Of a stretch of 64,000 nt of DNA, positions 36,533 to 45,535 are shown piece by piece. Every line of letters begins with the position of its first letter. Position 1 is the first letter of the stretch. The notes under the pieces were generated by a model, which made no database searches, was not told where the DNA came from, and saw nothing but the letters and a program-made list of their open reading frames with translations. This DNA comes from Bradyrhizobium nitroreducens (GTDB taxonomy: Bacteria; Pseudomonadota; Alphaproteobacteria; Rhizobiales; Xanthobacteraceae): the NCBI RefSeq assembly GCF_002776695.1, contig NZ_LFJC01000003.1, positions 5,088,901-5,152,900 of the forward strand, written 5' to 3'. The position numbers and the translations under genes are program-made.

Positions 36533-37255
36533 ATGTCCGTCAAACCGACCAAAGCCATGGTGCTCGCCGCAGGGTTCGGCCTGCGCATGCGTCCGCTGAC
36601 GGACAAGATGCCGAAGCCCATGGTGCCGGTCGCCGGCCAGCCGCTGCTCGACCACGTACTCGACAAACTCGGCCAGGCCGGTGTGACCGAGGCCGTGGTC
36701 AACGTGCATTATCTGCCGGACCAGATCATCGATCACGTTGCCTCGCGCCAGCATCCGCGCGTCACCATCTCGGACGAGCGCGACCAGGTGCTCGGCACCG
36801 GCGGCGGCGTGGTCAAGGCGCTGCCGCTGCTCGGCGATGCGCCGTTCTACCATGTCAATTCCGACACGCTGTGGATCGACGGCGTGCGCTCGAACCTGAC
36901 GCGGCTTGCGGAGAACTTCGACCCCGCGCGCATGGACATCCTGCTGCTGATGGCGCCGACCGCGACCAGCATCGGCTACAGCGGCCGCGGCGATTACGGC
37001 ATGCTGCCCGACGGCGCGCTGCGCAAGCGCAAGGAAAAAGAGGTCGTTCCGTTCGTCTATGCCGGCGCTGCGATCCTGTCGCCCGCGATCTTCGAAGGCG
37101 CGCCGCAAGGCGAGTTCTCGCTGACCAGGATGTTCGACCGCGCGGGCGAGCAGGAGCGGCTGTTCGGCCTGCGCCTCGACGGCGTCTGGATGCATGTCGG
37201 CACGCCTGAGGCCGTGCACGCCGCGGAAGAGGCGTTTCTGGAGAGCGTGGCGTAA
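36533..37255 (+). CDS. murU: Sugar-1-phosphate nucleotidyltransferase, MurU-like
   Basis: A 240-residue nucleotidyltransferase. The N-terminal signature AMVLAAGFGLRMRPLTDKMPKPMVPVAG contains the GxGxRxxPxTxxxPKP loop; VNSDTLW is the metal-binding segment, and PFVYAGAAILSP and GVWMHVGTPEA complete the fold. Given the AmgK domain nearby, the likely reaction is MurNAc-1-P + UTP to UDP-MurNAc, the fosfomycin-bypassing recycling route. A glucose- or mannose-1-phosphate specificity cannot be excluded. I chose ATG 36533 (MSVKPTKAMV) with an AAGGATG context. Confidence 0.8.
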   Translation: MSVKPTKAMVLAAGFGLRMRPLTDKMPKPMVPVAGQPLLDHVLDKLGQAGVTEAVVNVHYLPDQIIDHVASRQHPRVTISDERDQVLGTGGGVVKALPLLGDAPFYHVNSDTLWIDGVRSNLTRLAENFDPARMDILLLMAPTATSIGYSGRGDYGMLPDGALRKRKEKEVVPFVYAGAAILSPAIFEGAPQGEFSLTRMFDRAGEQERLFGLRLDGVWMHVGTPEAVHAAEEAFLESVA

Positions 37256-37275
37256 TTCGCCTCGAACACGGTGCC

Positions 37276-37387
37276 GTAGGGTGGGTTAGCGTCAGCGTAA
37301 CCCACCTCTTCTATGTCCATGGCGGCGGAAGTGGTGGGTTACGCCATCGGACTGCGCTTCGCGCAGCCGCCGTCTAACCCACCCTAC
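37276..37387. repeat. GTAGGGTGGGTTAGC dispersed palindrome
   Basis: A 112-bp element with terminal arms GTAGGGTGGGTTAG / CTAACCCACCCTAC and internal arms GTAACCCACC / GGTGGGTTACGCC, plus a small central hairpin GCGCTTCGCGC. Such GTGGGTTA elements are widespread intergenic repeats in proteobacteria. It fills most of the gap between the murU-like gene and addB. Confidence 0.8.
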
Positions 37388-37491
37388 GACACCTGTTCCG
37401 GCCCGGCGAACAGCGGGGACTATCTCCCTGCACCCATATCCATTTGAGTCCGCCTCCCTATATTGGCGCCTGATCCCGAATCAGGCAGCTC

Positions 37492-40400
37492 ATGCGCGTT
37501 TTCAGCGTTCCCATCTCAGTTCCGTTCCTGCGCACGGTCGTCACGGCCCTGCTCGAGGGACGGCTGGTCGATGGATTCGAGGCGCGCAAGGAGCCGGCGC
37601 GGCTGGCGGACGCAACGCTGTACCTGCCGACCCGCCGCGCGATGCGCGTGGTCCGCGAGATCTTCCTCGACGAGATGAAGACGGATGCCGTCGTGCTGCC
37701 GCGCATCGTGGCACTCGGCGACATCGACGAGGACGAGCTCGCCTTCGCCGATGAAGCCGAGCAGTTTTCCGGCGCGACGCCGCTCGACATTCCGCCGCGG
37801 CTTGGCGAGCTCGAACGCCGGCTGACGCTGGCGCAGCTGGTCGCGGCCTGGGCCAAGGGCCCGGTGCTGTCGCCGCTGGTGGTCGGCGGCCCCGCCTCGA
37901 CGCTGGCGCTGGCCGGCGATCTCGCGCGCCTGATCGACGACATGGTGACGCGCGGCGTAGACTGGAACGCGCTCGACGGCCTCGTGCCTGATAACCTCGA
38001 TCGCTACTGGCAGCACTCCCTCGAATTCCTGCGCATCGCGCGGATCGCCTGGCCCCAGCATCTCGCCGAGATCAACCGGATCGAGCCGGCAGCGCGGCGC
38101 GATCTTTTGATCGCGGCTGAGGCCAAACGGCTGACCGCGCATCCGAACGGACCTGTCATCGCGGCCGGCTCGACCGGCTCGATGCCGGCCACCGCAAAAT
38201 TTCTCCGAGCAGTCGCGTCGCTGCCGCATGGCGCGGTGGTGCTGCCGGGCCTCGACACCGATCTCGACGAAGACGCCTGGCGAACGATTGGTGGCGTGCG
38301 AGACTCGCTCGGCAAATTCGCGCAGCATCCGGCCTCGAACCATCCGCAATACGCCATGCATGCGCTGCTGGATCGCCTCGGCATCAAGCGCAGCGACGTC
38401 GAGATCCTTCAGCCGCCGTCCGCAGGCGGCCGCGACCTGCTCGCCTCCGAATCGATGCGCCCCTCCGCCAAGACGGAAGTCTGGCACGACCGGCTGAAGC
38501 AGCCGGATGTCGCTGCGAAGATCTCCGGCGGCATGAAGAACCTCGCCGTCGTCGAAGCTCCCAATCCGGAGATGGAGGCGCTCGCCATCGCCATTGCGAT
38601 GCGCGAGGCGCGGCATCTCGACAAATCGGCGGCACTGGTGACGCCCGACCGCGCACTGGCGCGACGGGTGATGGCTGCGCTCACCCGATGGGGACTCAGT
38701 TTCGACGATTCCGGCGGCGACGTCTTGATGGAAACCTCCGCCGGCGTGTTCGCGCGCCTCACGGCGGAGGCGGCGACCAAGGGACTGGAGCCGCCGACGC
38801 TGCTGGCGATGCTGAAGCATCCGCTGTGCCGCCTCGGCCGCGCGCCCGGCGCGTGGAGGGCGGCGATCGAGGACCTCGAGCTTGCAGTCCTGCGCGGCAC
38901 GCGCCCGCCAGCCGGCACCAGCGGCCTGTCGCGCGAATTCAACCGCTTTCGCGAGGAGCTGGCAAAGCTGTGGCGTGGCGAGGTCTCCGCGCTGCACCGC
39001 GCCGAGCCGCGCGCGCGCCTCAAGGCCGAGGAACTCGATCGCATCCAGGCCTTGATCGATGCCTTGCAGAAAGCGCTCGCTCCGATCGAGAGCCTGCCGC
39101 CCTCGAAACCGTACGACTTCGCCGAGCTCGCGCACCGGCATCGCGAGATCATGATCGTGCTGTCGTGCGACGAGCAGGGCATCCCGCTCGCCTTCGAGGA
39201 GCGCGAGGGCCTTGCGCTCGCTGCCGCCTTCGACGATCTCCTGCGCGGCGGCACGACCAGCGGATTGATCGTGCCGCTGCCTGATTACCCCGACGTTTTC
39301 CAGACCGCGTTCAGTGACCGCGCGGTGCGGCGGCGCGACAAGCCCGGCGCGCGGCTGCAGATCTACGGCCCGCTGGAATCGCGCCTGATGCAGGCTGACC
39401 GCATCATCGTCGGCGGGCTGATCGAGGGCGTCTGGCCGCCGGCGCCGCGGATCGATCCCTGGCTCAGCCGGCCGATGCGGCACGAGCTCGGGCTCGATCT
39501 GCCGGAGCGGCGTATCGGCCTCTCCGCGCATGACTTCGCGCAATTGCTCGGCGGCAATGAGGTGATCCTCACCCATTCCGCCAAGGCCGGCGGCGCGCCG
39601 GCGGTGGCCTCGCGCTTCCTGCATCGGCTGGAGGCTGTCGCGGGCGACGATCTCTGGAAGGCAGCCATTCGTGCGGGCGAGAACTACGTGCGATTTGCAG
39701 AGAGGCTGGACCAGCCCGACAAGGTCGAGCCGATCAAGCAGCCCGAGCCGCGGCCACCACGCGCGACGCGGCCATTGAAGATGTCGGTCACCGCGATCGA
39801 GGACTGGCTGCGCGATCCCTACACGATCTACGCAAAGTACATCCTGTGGCTGGATGCGCTCGATCCCGTCGACATGCCGCTGTCGGCCGCCGACCGCGGC
39901 TCAGCGATCCATGATGCGATCGGCGAGTTCACCGAGAGCTTTGCGACACGCCTGCCCGACGATCCCGCCCGCGTGCTGCGCGTGATCGGCGAAAAGCATT
40001 TTGCGCCGCTGATGGAGCGGCCCGAGGCGCGCGCGCTGTGGTGGCCGCGCTTCCAGCGCATCGCCCGCTGGTTCGGCGAATGGGAGACGGCGCGCCGTGA
40101 TGCGATCGCGGCCATCGTCGCGGAGACCCGCGGCGAGATCTCGATCAGGCTCGACAACGAGCGCAGTTTTACCCTCTCCGCGCGCGCCGACCGCATCGAA
40201 CGGCGCCAGGGCGGCGGCTACGCCATCCTCGACTACAAGACCGGACAGCCGCCGACCGGCAAGCAGGTGCGCATGGGCCTGTCACCACAGCTGACGCTTG
40301 AGGCGGCGATCCTGCGCGAGGGCGGCTTTCCCGGCATCGACGCAGGTGCTTCCGTGAGCCAGCTGGTCTATGTCCGCCTCAGCGGCAACAATCCTCCGGG

Positions 40401-40638
40401 CGAAGAACGTATCCTCGAGCTCAAATACAAGCAGGGCGACGAACCGCAGCCGCCGGATGCGGCCGCCGCGGAGGCGCGGGCCAAGCTGGAAGCGCTGATC
40501 CGCGCCTTCGACGACGAGAATCAGCCGTACACCTCGCTGAACCTGCCGATGTGGACGAACCGCTACGGTGCCTATGACGACCTCGCCCGGATCAAGGAAT
40601 GGTCTGCGGCCGGCGGATTGGGGATCGAGGAATGGTGA
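37492..40638 (+). CDS. addB: Double-strand break repair protein AddB
   Basis: AddB pairs with AddA in the AddAB helicase-nuclease that resects DNA ends for RecA. The 1048-residue alphaproteobacterial form begins MRVFSVPISVPFLRTVV and has the LPTRRAMR motif, but no Walker A in the usual place, which is normal for this lineage. The C-terminal RecB-type nuclease has YAILDYKTGQPP and a following Gln/Leu helix; the iron-sulfur cysteines of Bacillus AddB are not evident. The stop overlaps the addA start by 7 bp. Confidence 0.96.
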   Translation: MRVFSVPISVPFLRTVVTALLEGRLVDGFEARKEPARLADATLYLPTRRAMRVVREIFLDEMKTDAVVLPRIVALGDIDEDELAFADEAEQFSGATPLDIPPRLGELERRLTLAQLVAAWAKGPVLSPLVVGGPASTLALAGDLARLIDDMVTRGVDWNALDGLVPDNLDRYWQHSLEFLRIARIAWPQHLAEINRIEPAARRDLLIAAEAKRLTAHPNGPVIAAGSTGSMPATAKFLRAVASLPHGAVVLPGLDTDLDEDAWRTIGGVRDSLGKFAQHPASNHPQYAMHALLDRLGIKRSDVEILQPPSAGGRDLLASESMRPSAKTEVWHDRLKQPDVAAKISGGMKNLAVVEAPNPEMEALAIAIAMREARHLDKSAALVTPDRALARRVMAALTRWGLSFDDSGGDVLMETSAGVFARLTAEAATKGLEPPTLLAMLKHPLCRLGRAPGAWRAAIEDLELAVLRGTRPPAGTSGLSREFNRFREELAKLWRGEVSALHRAEPRARLKAEELDRIQALIDALQKALAPIESLPPSKPYDFAELAHRHREIMIVLSCDEQGIPLAFEEREGLALAAAFDDLLRGGTTSGLIVPLPDYPDVFQTAFSDRAVRRRDKPGARLQIYGPLESRLMQADRIIVGGLIEGVWPPAPRIDPWLSRPMRHELGLDLPERRIGLSAHDFAQLLGGNEVILTHSAKAGGAPAVASRFLHRLEAVAGDDLWKAAIRAGENYVRFAERLDQPDKVEPIKQPEPRPPRATRPLKMSVTAIEDWLRDPYTIYAKYILWLDALDPVDMPLSAADRGSAIHDAIGEFTESFATRLPDDPARVLRVIGEKHFAPLMERPEARALWWPRFQRIARWFGEWETARRDAIAAIVAETRGEISIRLDNERSFTLSARADRIERRQGGGYAILDYKTGQPPTGKQVRMGLSPQLTLEAAILREGGFPGIDAGASVSQLVYVRLSGNNPPGEERILELKYKQGDEPQPPDAAAAEARAKLEALIRAFDDENQPYTSLNLPMWTNRYGAYDDLARIKEWSAAGGLGIEEW

Positions 40639-43600
40639 AGCTGCCGCGCCCCATCCCCGACGAGGTGCGCGCGCGGCAGGCGCGCGCGTCCGATCCGACT
40701 GCGTCGGCCTTCGTGTCGGCCAATGCCGGCTCGGGCAAGACGCACGTGCTGGTGCAGCGCGTGATCCGCCTGCTGCTGACGGGCGTACCGCCGGAGAAAA
40801 TTCTCTGCATCACCTTCACCAAGGCCGCGGCGGCCAACATGGCCGAACGCGTGTTCACCACGCTTGGTCATTGGGTGACGCTGGACGACACCGCGCTCGA
40901 CGCCGCGATCCGCGCGGTCGGCATTCCCCACCCCGGCGCGAAACTGCGGCGTGACGCGCGAAAACTGTTCGCCTGCGCGCTGGAGACACCGGGCGGATTG
41001 AAGGTGCAGACCATCCACGCGCTGTGCACGCGCCTGCTGCAGCAATTCCCGTTCGAGGCCAACGTGCCCGCGCGCTTCTCCGTGATCGACGAGCGCGACC
41101 AGACCGACATGATGGAGCGCGCCAATCTGAAGGTGCTGCTTGAGGCCGCGCGCACGCCTGACAGCGTCACGGGCCGCGCCTTGCTGACCGCGATGGCGAA
41201 CGCCGCCGACGTCACCTTCAAGGAGGTCGTGCGCGAGGCGTGTCTCAGCCGCGATCATTTCATGGCCTGGACGGACGGTGCCGGCAACGTCGAAGCGGCG
41301 GCGGCGCAGATGGCCGCGGCGCTGGGTGTCGATGCTGGCGACCGCATCGAGGACGTCGAGATGGAGATCCTCGATGGACCCTACCTGCCGCGCTCGCGCT
41401 GGGATGACATCGCCTTTGCGCTGGAGGATGGCAGCAAGTCCGACAACGACCAGGCCGGCCGGCTCCGCGAGGCCAAAGTGTTTTCCGGCAGCGCGCAGGT
41501 CGATGCCTATCTGTCCGTCTTCCTCACCGACGAGAAGCTGCCGCGCAAGGCGGTGCTGACCAAGAAGTTCGGCGAGCATAACCCGTCCGTCGCGCGCCTG
41601 TTCGAGAACGAGGCGCTGCGTATCAGCGGATTGGTCGAGAAGCGCCGCGCCGTGACGATGCGCGACCGCACCGCGGCCCTGCTGCATATCGCGACCGCGG
41701 CTGCGGCAAACTATCGCCGCGAGAAGCAGGAGCGGGGCCTGCTCGACTACGACGACCTCATCGACAAGACACTGGCGATGCTCGACCGCGTCTCCTCGGG
41801 ATGGGTGCATTACAAGCTCGATCGCGGCGTCGATCACGTGCTGATCGACGAGGCGCAGGACACGAGCCCACGGCAATGGGACATCATCGCGCACATCATC
41901 TCCGAATTCACGGCTGGCGAGGGCGCGCGCGAAGGGCTGAACCGCACCATCTTCGCCGTCGGCGACGAGAAGCAGTCGATCTTCTCGTTCCAGGGGGCGG
42001 CTCCGCGCGAGTTCGACGCGCGCCGTCGCGAGCTCCATCGCAAGTTCAGCGCGGCCGGGCTGAAATTCGATCCCGTTGCCTTCACCTATTCATTCCGCTC
42101 GGGCGCCGCGATCCTGCATTCGGTCGACCACGTCTTCCGCGATCCCCAGATCTACAAGAGCATCCATTCGGTCGAGATCGGCCATCCCCTGCACAATGCG
42201 TTGGCCGATGCCGGCCCCAGCGTGATCGAGCTGTGGGATCTGGCCGAAGCCGACGACCGGCAGGAGATCGAGGGCTGGCGCGCGCCGTTCGACGGCGTCG
42301 CCGCCACCAGCCCCGAAGTCAAGCTCGCGCGTCGTATCCAGACCGAGATCAAGCGGCTGGTCGAGAGCGGCACGCTGACGGGGCACGAGGGCGAACGGCG
42401 GCCGTTGCGCTATGGCGACATGCTGATCCTGGTGCGCCGCCGCGGTAATGCGTTCGATGCCGTGATCCAGGCGCTGAAGCACGCCGGCGTTCCGGTCGCC
42501 GGTGCCGACCGGTTGAAGCTGACCGAGCACATCGGCATCATCGATCTGATGAATCTCGCGGATGCGCTGCTGCTGCCACAGGACGATCTCGCGCTCGCGG
42601 TCGCCTTGAAGAGCCCATTGTTCGGACTCGACGACGACGATCTGTTCCAGCTTGCCCATAAGCGCAAGGGATCGCTGCGTCGCGCGTTGGGCGAGCATGC
42701 GGCTACAGCTGAGAAATTCGCGACGGTGCTGCGGCGCCTCGAAGCCTGCGAGATGCGTGCGCGCGAGGAGACGCCGTTCGCCTTCTACGCCTGGCTGCTC
42801 GGGGGCGACGGCGGCCGTGCGCGCATCCTGCGCCGGCTCGGTCACGAGGCCAACGACGCGCTCGATGAGTTCCTGGAGCTGGCGCTGAACTATGAGCGCA
42901 AGGCGCCGGCCTCGCTGCAGGGTTTCATGGCCTGGCTGCGCTCGGCCGACACCGAGGTGAAGCGCGACATGGAAATCTCGCGCGACGAGGTGCGGGTGAT
43001 GACCGTGCACGGCGCCAAGGGCCTGGAGGCTTCGGTCGTGTTCATGGTCGACACCACGTCGTCGCCGGCGGACTCGCAGCGCGTGCGGCTGATCCACGTT
43101 CCGCGCGGCAATGGCGGCGAGGTCGTGGTCTGGGCCGGGCGCAAGGCGGATGATCCCAAGCCGGTCGCGGACGCGCGCAAGGCCATGCTCGAGGAGACGG
43201 AAGACGAGTATCGCCGCCTGCTCTATGTCGCGATGACGCGCGCGGCCGACCGGCTGATCGTCGGCGGCTGCATGCCCGGCAATATGAGGACGGTGCGCAA
43301 GCTGAGCTGGTACGACCTCATCGACACCGGGCTCGCCGGCTCGGGGCTCGACAAGCAGGTGGTCGAGACGCCGCTCGGCAAGGTGACGCGGTTCGCCCGG
43401 CCGGAGGATGCTGCGGCGCTGGGCATGCCGGCAGGCACGATGGATCAAACGATCACTTTGCCGGACTGGCTGCGAGCCCCGGCACCGCGTGAGGCCGTCG
43501 ACGAGGATCCAGTGCGCCCGTCCGGCCAGTTGGCCGATGAGGGCCGCAGCGTCCGGTCAGGCGAATCGGTGCAGTCTCGCGCGCTCGCGCTGCAGCGCGG

Positions 43601-44141
43601 CACGCTGGTGCATCGGCTGCTGCAATCCCTGCCTGATATCGCCCCGGAGCGCCGGCGCGAGGCCGCGCTCGGCTTCATGGCGCGCAATGCTGCTGACTGG
43701 ACCGAAGCTGACCGCACCGCGCTGGCCGACAAGGTGCTCGCTTTGATCACCGAGCCACGCTTTGCGCCGGTCTTTGCCAACGGCAGCCGGGCGGAAGTCG
43801 CCATCGCCGGCCGGCTGGCGCGGCCGGGCCGCACCCCGGCGCTGGTGTCGGGGCAGATCGACCGGCTGGTCGTTCGACCCGAGGAAATTTTGATCGTCGA
43901 TTTCAAGACCAATCAGGCGGCGCCCAAGAGCGCGGCCGAGGCACCTGTCGCGTATGTCCGGCAGCTTGCGCTGTACCGGGCCGTGCTGGCGCGGCTTTAT
44001 CCCCAAAAGCCCATTCGGGCTGTCCTGCTCTGGACCGAGGCCCTTGAATATATGGAGATTTCAGCCCCCGCGCTGGACGCGGCGCTGGCATCCCTTCATC
44101 TCGGTGTGAGCCTCCTTGACCCGGCAAGGAGCCGTTCATAG
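40632..44141 (+). CDS. addA: Double-strand break repair helicase AddA
   Basis: AddA is the UvrD-like helicase and second nuclease of AddAB. With ATG 40632, inside the addB 3' end, the product is 1169 residues. It shows Walker A SANAGSGKTHVLVQR, motif II LIDEAQDTSP, motif III VGDEKQSIFSFQGA, motif V VMTVHGAKGLEASVVF, motif VI LLYVAMTRAADRL, and the C-terminal nuclease ILIVDFKTNQ with YVRQLALYRAVL. An upstream start at 40599 would only add residues overlapping addB. Confidence 0.96.
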   Translation: MVKLPRPIPDEVRARQARASDPTASAFVSANAGSGKTHVLVQRVIRLLLTGVPPEKILCITFTKAAAANMAERVFTTLGHWVTLDDTALDAAIRAVGIPHPGAKLRRDARKLFACALETPGGLKVQTIHALCTRLLQQFPFEANVPARFSVIDERDQTDMMERANLKVLLEAARTPDSVTGRALLTAMANAADVTFKEVVREACLSRDHFMAWTDGAGNVEAAAAQMAAALGVDAGDRIEDVEMEILDGPYLPRSRWDDIAFALEDGSKSDNDQAGRLREAKVFSGSAQVDAYLSVFLTDEKLPRKAVLTKKFGEHNPSVARLFENEALRISGLVEKRRAVTMRDRTAALLHIATAAAANYRREKQERGLLDYDDLIDKTLAMLDRVSSGWVHYKLDRGVDHVLIDEAQDTSPRQWDIIAHIISEFTAGEGAREGLNRTIFAVGDEKQSIFSFQGAAPREFDARRRELHRKFSAAGLKFDPVAFTYSFRSGAAILHSVDHVFRDPQIYKSIHSVEIGHPLHNALADAGPSVIELWDLAEADDRQEIEGWRAPFDGVAATSPEVKLARRIQTEIKRLVESGTLTGHEGERRPLRYGDMLILVRRRGNAFDAVIQALKHAGVPVAGADRLKLTEHIGIIDLMNLADALLLPQDDLALAVALKSPLFGLDDDDLFQLAHKRKGSLRRALGEHAATAEKFATVLRRLEACEMRAREETPFAFYAWLLGGDGGRARILRRLGHEANDALDEFLELALNYERKAPASLQGFMAWLRSADTEVKRDMEISRDEVRVMTVHGAKGLEASVVFMVDTTSSPADSQRVRLIHVPRGNGGEVVVWAGRKADDPKPVADARKAMLEETEDEYRRLLYVAMTRAADRLIVGGCMPGNMRTVRKLSWYDLIDTGLAGSGLDKQVVETPLGKVTRFARPEDAAALGMPAGTMDQTITLPDWLRAPAPREAVDEDPVRPSGQLADEGRSVRSGESVQSRALALQRGTLVHRLLQSLPDIAPERRREAALGFMARNAADWTEADRTALADKVLALITEPRFAPVFANGSRAEVAIAGRLARPGRTPALVSGQIDRLVVRPEEILIVDFKTNQAAPKSAAEAPVAYVRQLALYRAVLARLYPQKPIRAVLLWTEALEYMEISAPALDAALASLHLGVSLLDPARSRS

Positions 44142-44210
44142 GTTGACGCCATGATCCCGGGCGCGATTCCACGTCGCGCCGATTCTCTTTCAACCGAGTG
44201 AGGTACTCCC

Positions 44211-44531
44211 ATGGCCGTTGGCAAGGTTTCTGACACTGATTTCGAAGCCGAGGTGCTCAAGGCAAACGGCCCTGTCGTCGTCGATTTCTGGGCCGAGTGG
44301 TGCGGCCCGTGCCGCATGATCGCCCCCGCCCTCGACGAGATCGCCGGCGCGATGGGCGACAAGGTCAAGATCGTGAAGCTGAACGTCGACGAGAGCCCGA
44401 AGACCGCCTCGAAGTACGGCGTGATGTCGATTCCGACCCTGATGATCTTCAAGGGCGGTGAGATGGCCTCCCGCCAGGTCGGCGCGGCGCCGAAGGCGAA
44501 GCTGCAGCAGTGGATCACGTCGGCGGTGTGA
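44211..44531 (+). CDS. trxA: Thioredoxin
   Basis: Thioredoxin 1, a 106-residue cytoplasmic disulfide reductase. The active site is WCGPC with C31 and C34; the preceding VVVDFWAEW, the cis-proline SIPTLMIF and the late GAAPKAKLQQWI are standard. ATG 44211 follows a GAGGTACTCCC ribosome-binding region. addA-trxA is a conserved alphaproteobacterial neighbourhood, and a perfect terminator follows 30 bp downstream. Confidence 0.98.
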   Translation: MAVGKVSDTDFEAEVLKANGPVVVDFWAEWCGPCRMIAPALDEIAGAMGDKVKIVKLNVDESPKTASKYGVMSIPTLMIFKGGEMASRQVGAAPKAKLQQWITSAV

Positions 44532-44561
44532 GCCGCGACGCGAGTGACTGAGAAATTCTGC

Positions 44562-44593
44562 AACGGCCGGCGACTTGCCGGCCGTTTTGTTTT
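44562..44593 (+). terminator. Rho-independent terminator after trxA
   Basis: AACGGCCGGC, loop GACTT, GCCGGCCGTT, then TTGTTTTG: a perfect 10-bp stem with a T-rich tail, immediately before a dispersed repeat. Confidence 0.88.
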
Positions 44594-44595
44594 GC

Positions 44596-44681
44596 GTAGC
44601 CCGGATGGAGCGCAGCGTAATCCGGGGCCGTCATGGGTTGTGGCACGATTCCCGGATTGCGCTGCGCTTCATCCGGGCTAC
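44596..44681. repeat. GTAGCCCGGATGGAGC palindrome, copy 2
   Basis: The same arms as the element at 26431-26517, here GTAGCCCGGATGGAGCGCAG... and ...GCTTCATCCGGGCTAC around an unrelated centre. It ends 11 bp before the 3' end of the phosphoesterase gene. Confidence 0.88.
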
Positions 44682-44691
44682 GCGACGACGA

Positions 44692-45432
44692 CTACTTGAT
44701 CCACCCGGTCGCCAGCGCGTTGGCGAGCTCCGGCTGATCGTTGCGGCGTGCGAGGGCGGCCATCGCCTCGTGATCATAGGTGACGTGGCGGAACGTCACC
44801 TGCCATGCCCCGTTCACCAGCTCGAGGATCGCATAGCGCGCGTGCGGCGTGCCGGCCTCGACGACATGTGGGACTGGATGCTTGTCGCGATAGCCGGGAC
44901 TGCCGACGCTGCCGGGATTGACGATCAGCCGGCCGTCGCGAAGCCGCACCGCTCGGGCAAGATGAGTGTGGGCACAGAGGATCAGCGGCTGCGTGATGCC
45001 TTGCGCGAATTGCTCGATGCGGTCGAGCGGCGATAGCGCCACCGTGCCGTCGGGATGCACGGTATCCAGCCAATAGACTTCGTCGTTCTCAGGCGTCGCA
45101 TGGCAGAGGAACACCTGACCGCGAAACACGCGCGTCATCGGCTGTGCACGCAGCCAGTCGAGCTGCGCTTCGTTGAGCGCCTCGTAGGCGGGACGGTCCC
45201 ACGAACCCATCTTCTCCGGAGGACGGTCGAGCAGGTAGCGGTCGTGATTGCCCAGCACGTGCACGGCATCGAGCGGCATCAGCATCTCGATGGTCCGGCG
45301 CGCGTCGAGCGGGCCGCTCAGCATGTCGCCGAGATTGACGATGTCGGTGATGCCTTGCGCGCTTATGTCGGCGAGCACCGCCTCCAGCGCGAGGTGGTTT
45401 CCGTGCACGTCGGCGATTGCGGCAAAACGCAT
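44692..45432 (-). CDS. Calcineurin-like metallophosphoesterase
   Basis: A 246-residue two-metal phosphoesterase of the YfcE/MJ0936-like group. All metal motifs are present: ADVHGN, NLGDMLSG, LGNHD, LCHATPEND and CAHTHLA, then VNPGSVGSPG. It could be a phosphodiesterase or phosphatase; the natural substrate is not evident. ATG 45432 has GGGAAG 5 bp upstream and is preferred to the GTG at 45438. It is flanked on both sides by copies of the same palindromic repeat. Confidence 0.88.
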   Translation of the reverse strand: MRFAAIADVHGNHLALEAVLADISAQGITDIVNLGDMLSGPLDARRTIEMLMPLDAVHVLGNHDRYLLDRPPEKMGSWDRPAYEALNEAQLDWLRAQPMTRVFRGQVFLCHATPENDEVYWLDTVHPDGTVALSPLDRIEQFAQGITQPLILCAHTHLARAVRLRDGRLIVNPGSVGSPGYRDKHPVPHVVEAGTPHARYAILELVNGAWQVTFRHVTYDHEAMAALARRNDQPELANALATGWIK

Positions 45433-45443
45433 TGGCACTTCCC

Positions 45444-45528
45444 GTAGCCCGGATGGAGCGCAGCGTAATCCGGGAATCTATCGGTTTGGCGAGACCTCCC
45501 GGATTGCGCTGCGCTCCATCCGGGCTAC
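45444..45528. repeat. GTAGCCCGGATGGAGC palindrome, copy 3
   Basis: Third copy, GTAGCCCGGATGGAGCGCAG... and ...GCTCCATCCGGGCTAC. It fills the gap between folC and the phosphoesterase, so that gene sits between copies 2 and 3 in 0.9 kb. Confidence 0.88.
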
Positions 45529-45535
45529 GCAACCA

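Noticed and set aside
37492..40638. AddB without an N-terminal Walker A, considered as a damaged gene
   Set aside because: Alphaproteobacterial AddB proteins normally lack it; length, LPTRRAMR motif and nuclease domain are intact.
45089..45532. Minus-strand frame starting MRSPDGAQRNPG, and similar SPDGAQRNPG peptides near 26440 and 45250
   Set aside because: These peptides come from translating the GTAGCCCGGATGGAGC repeat; they are not genes.
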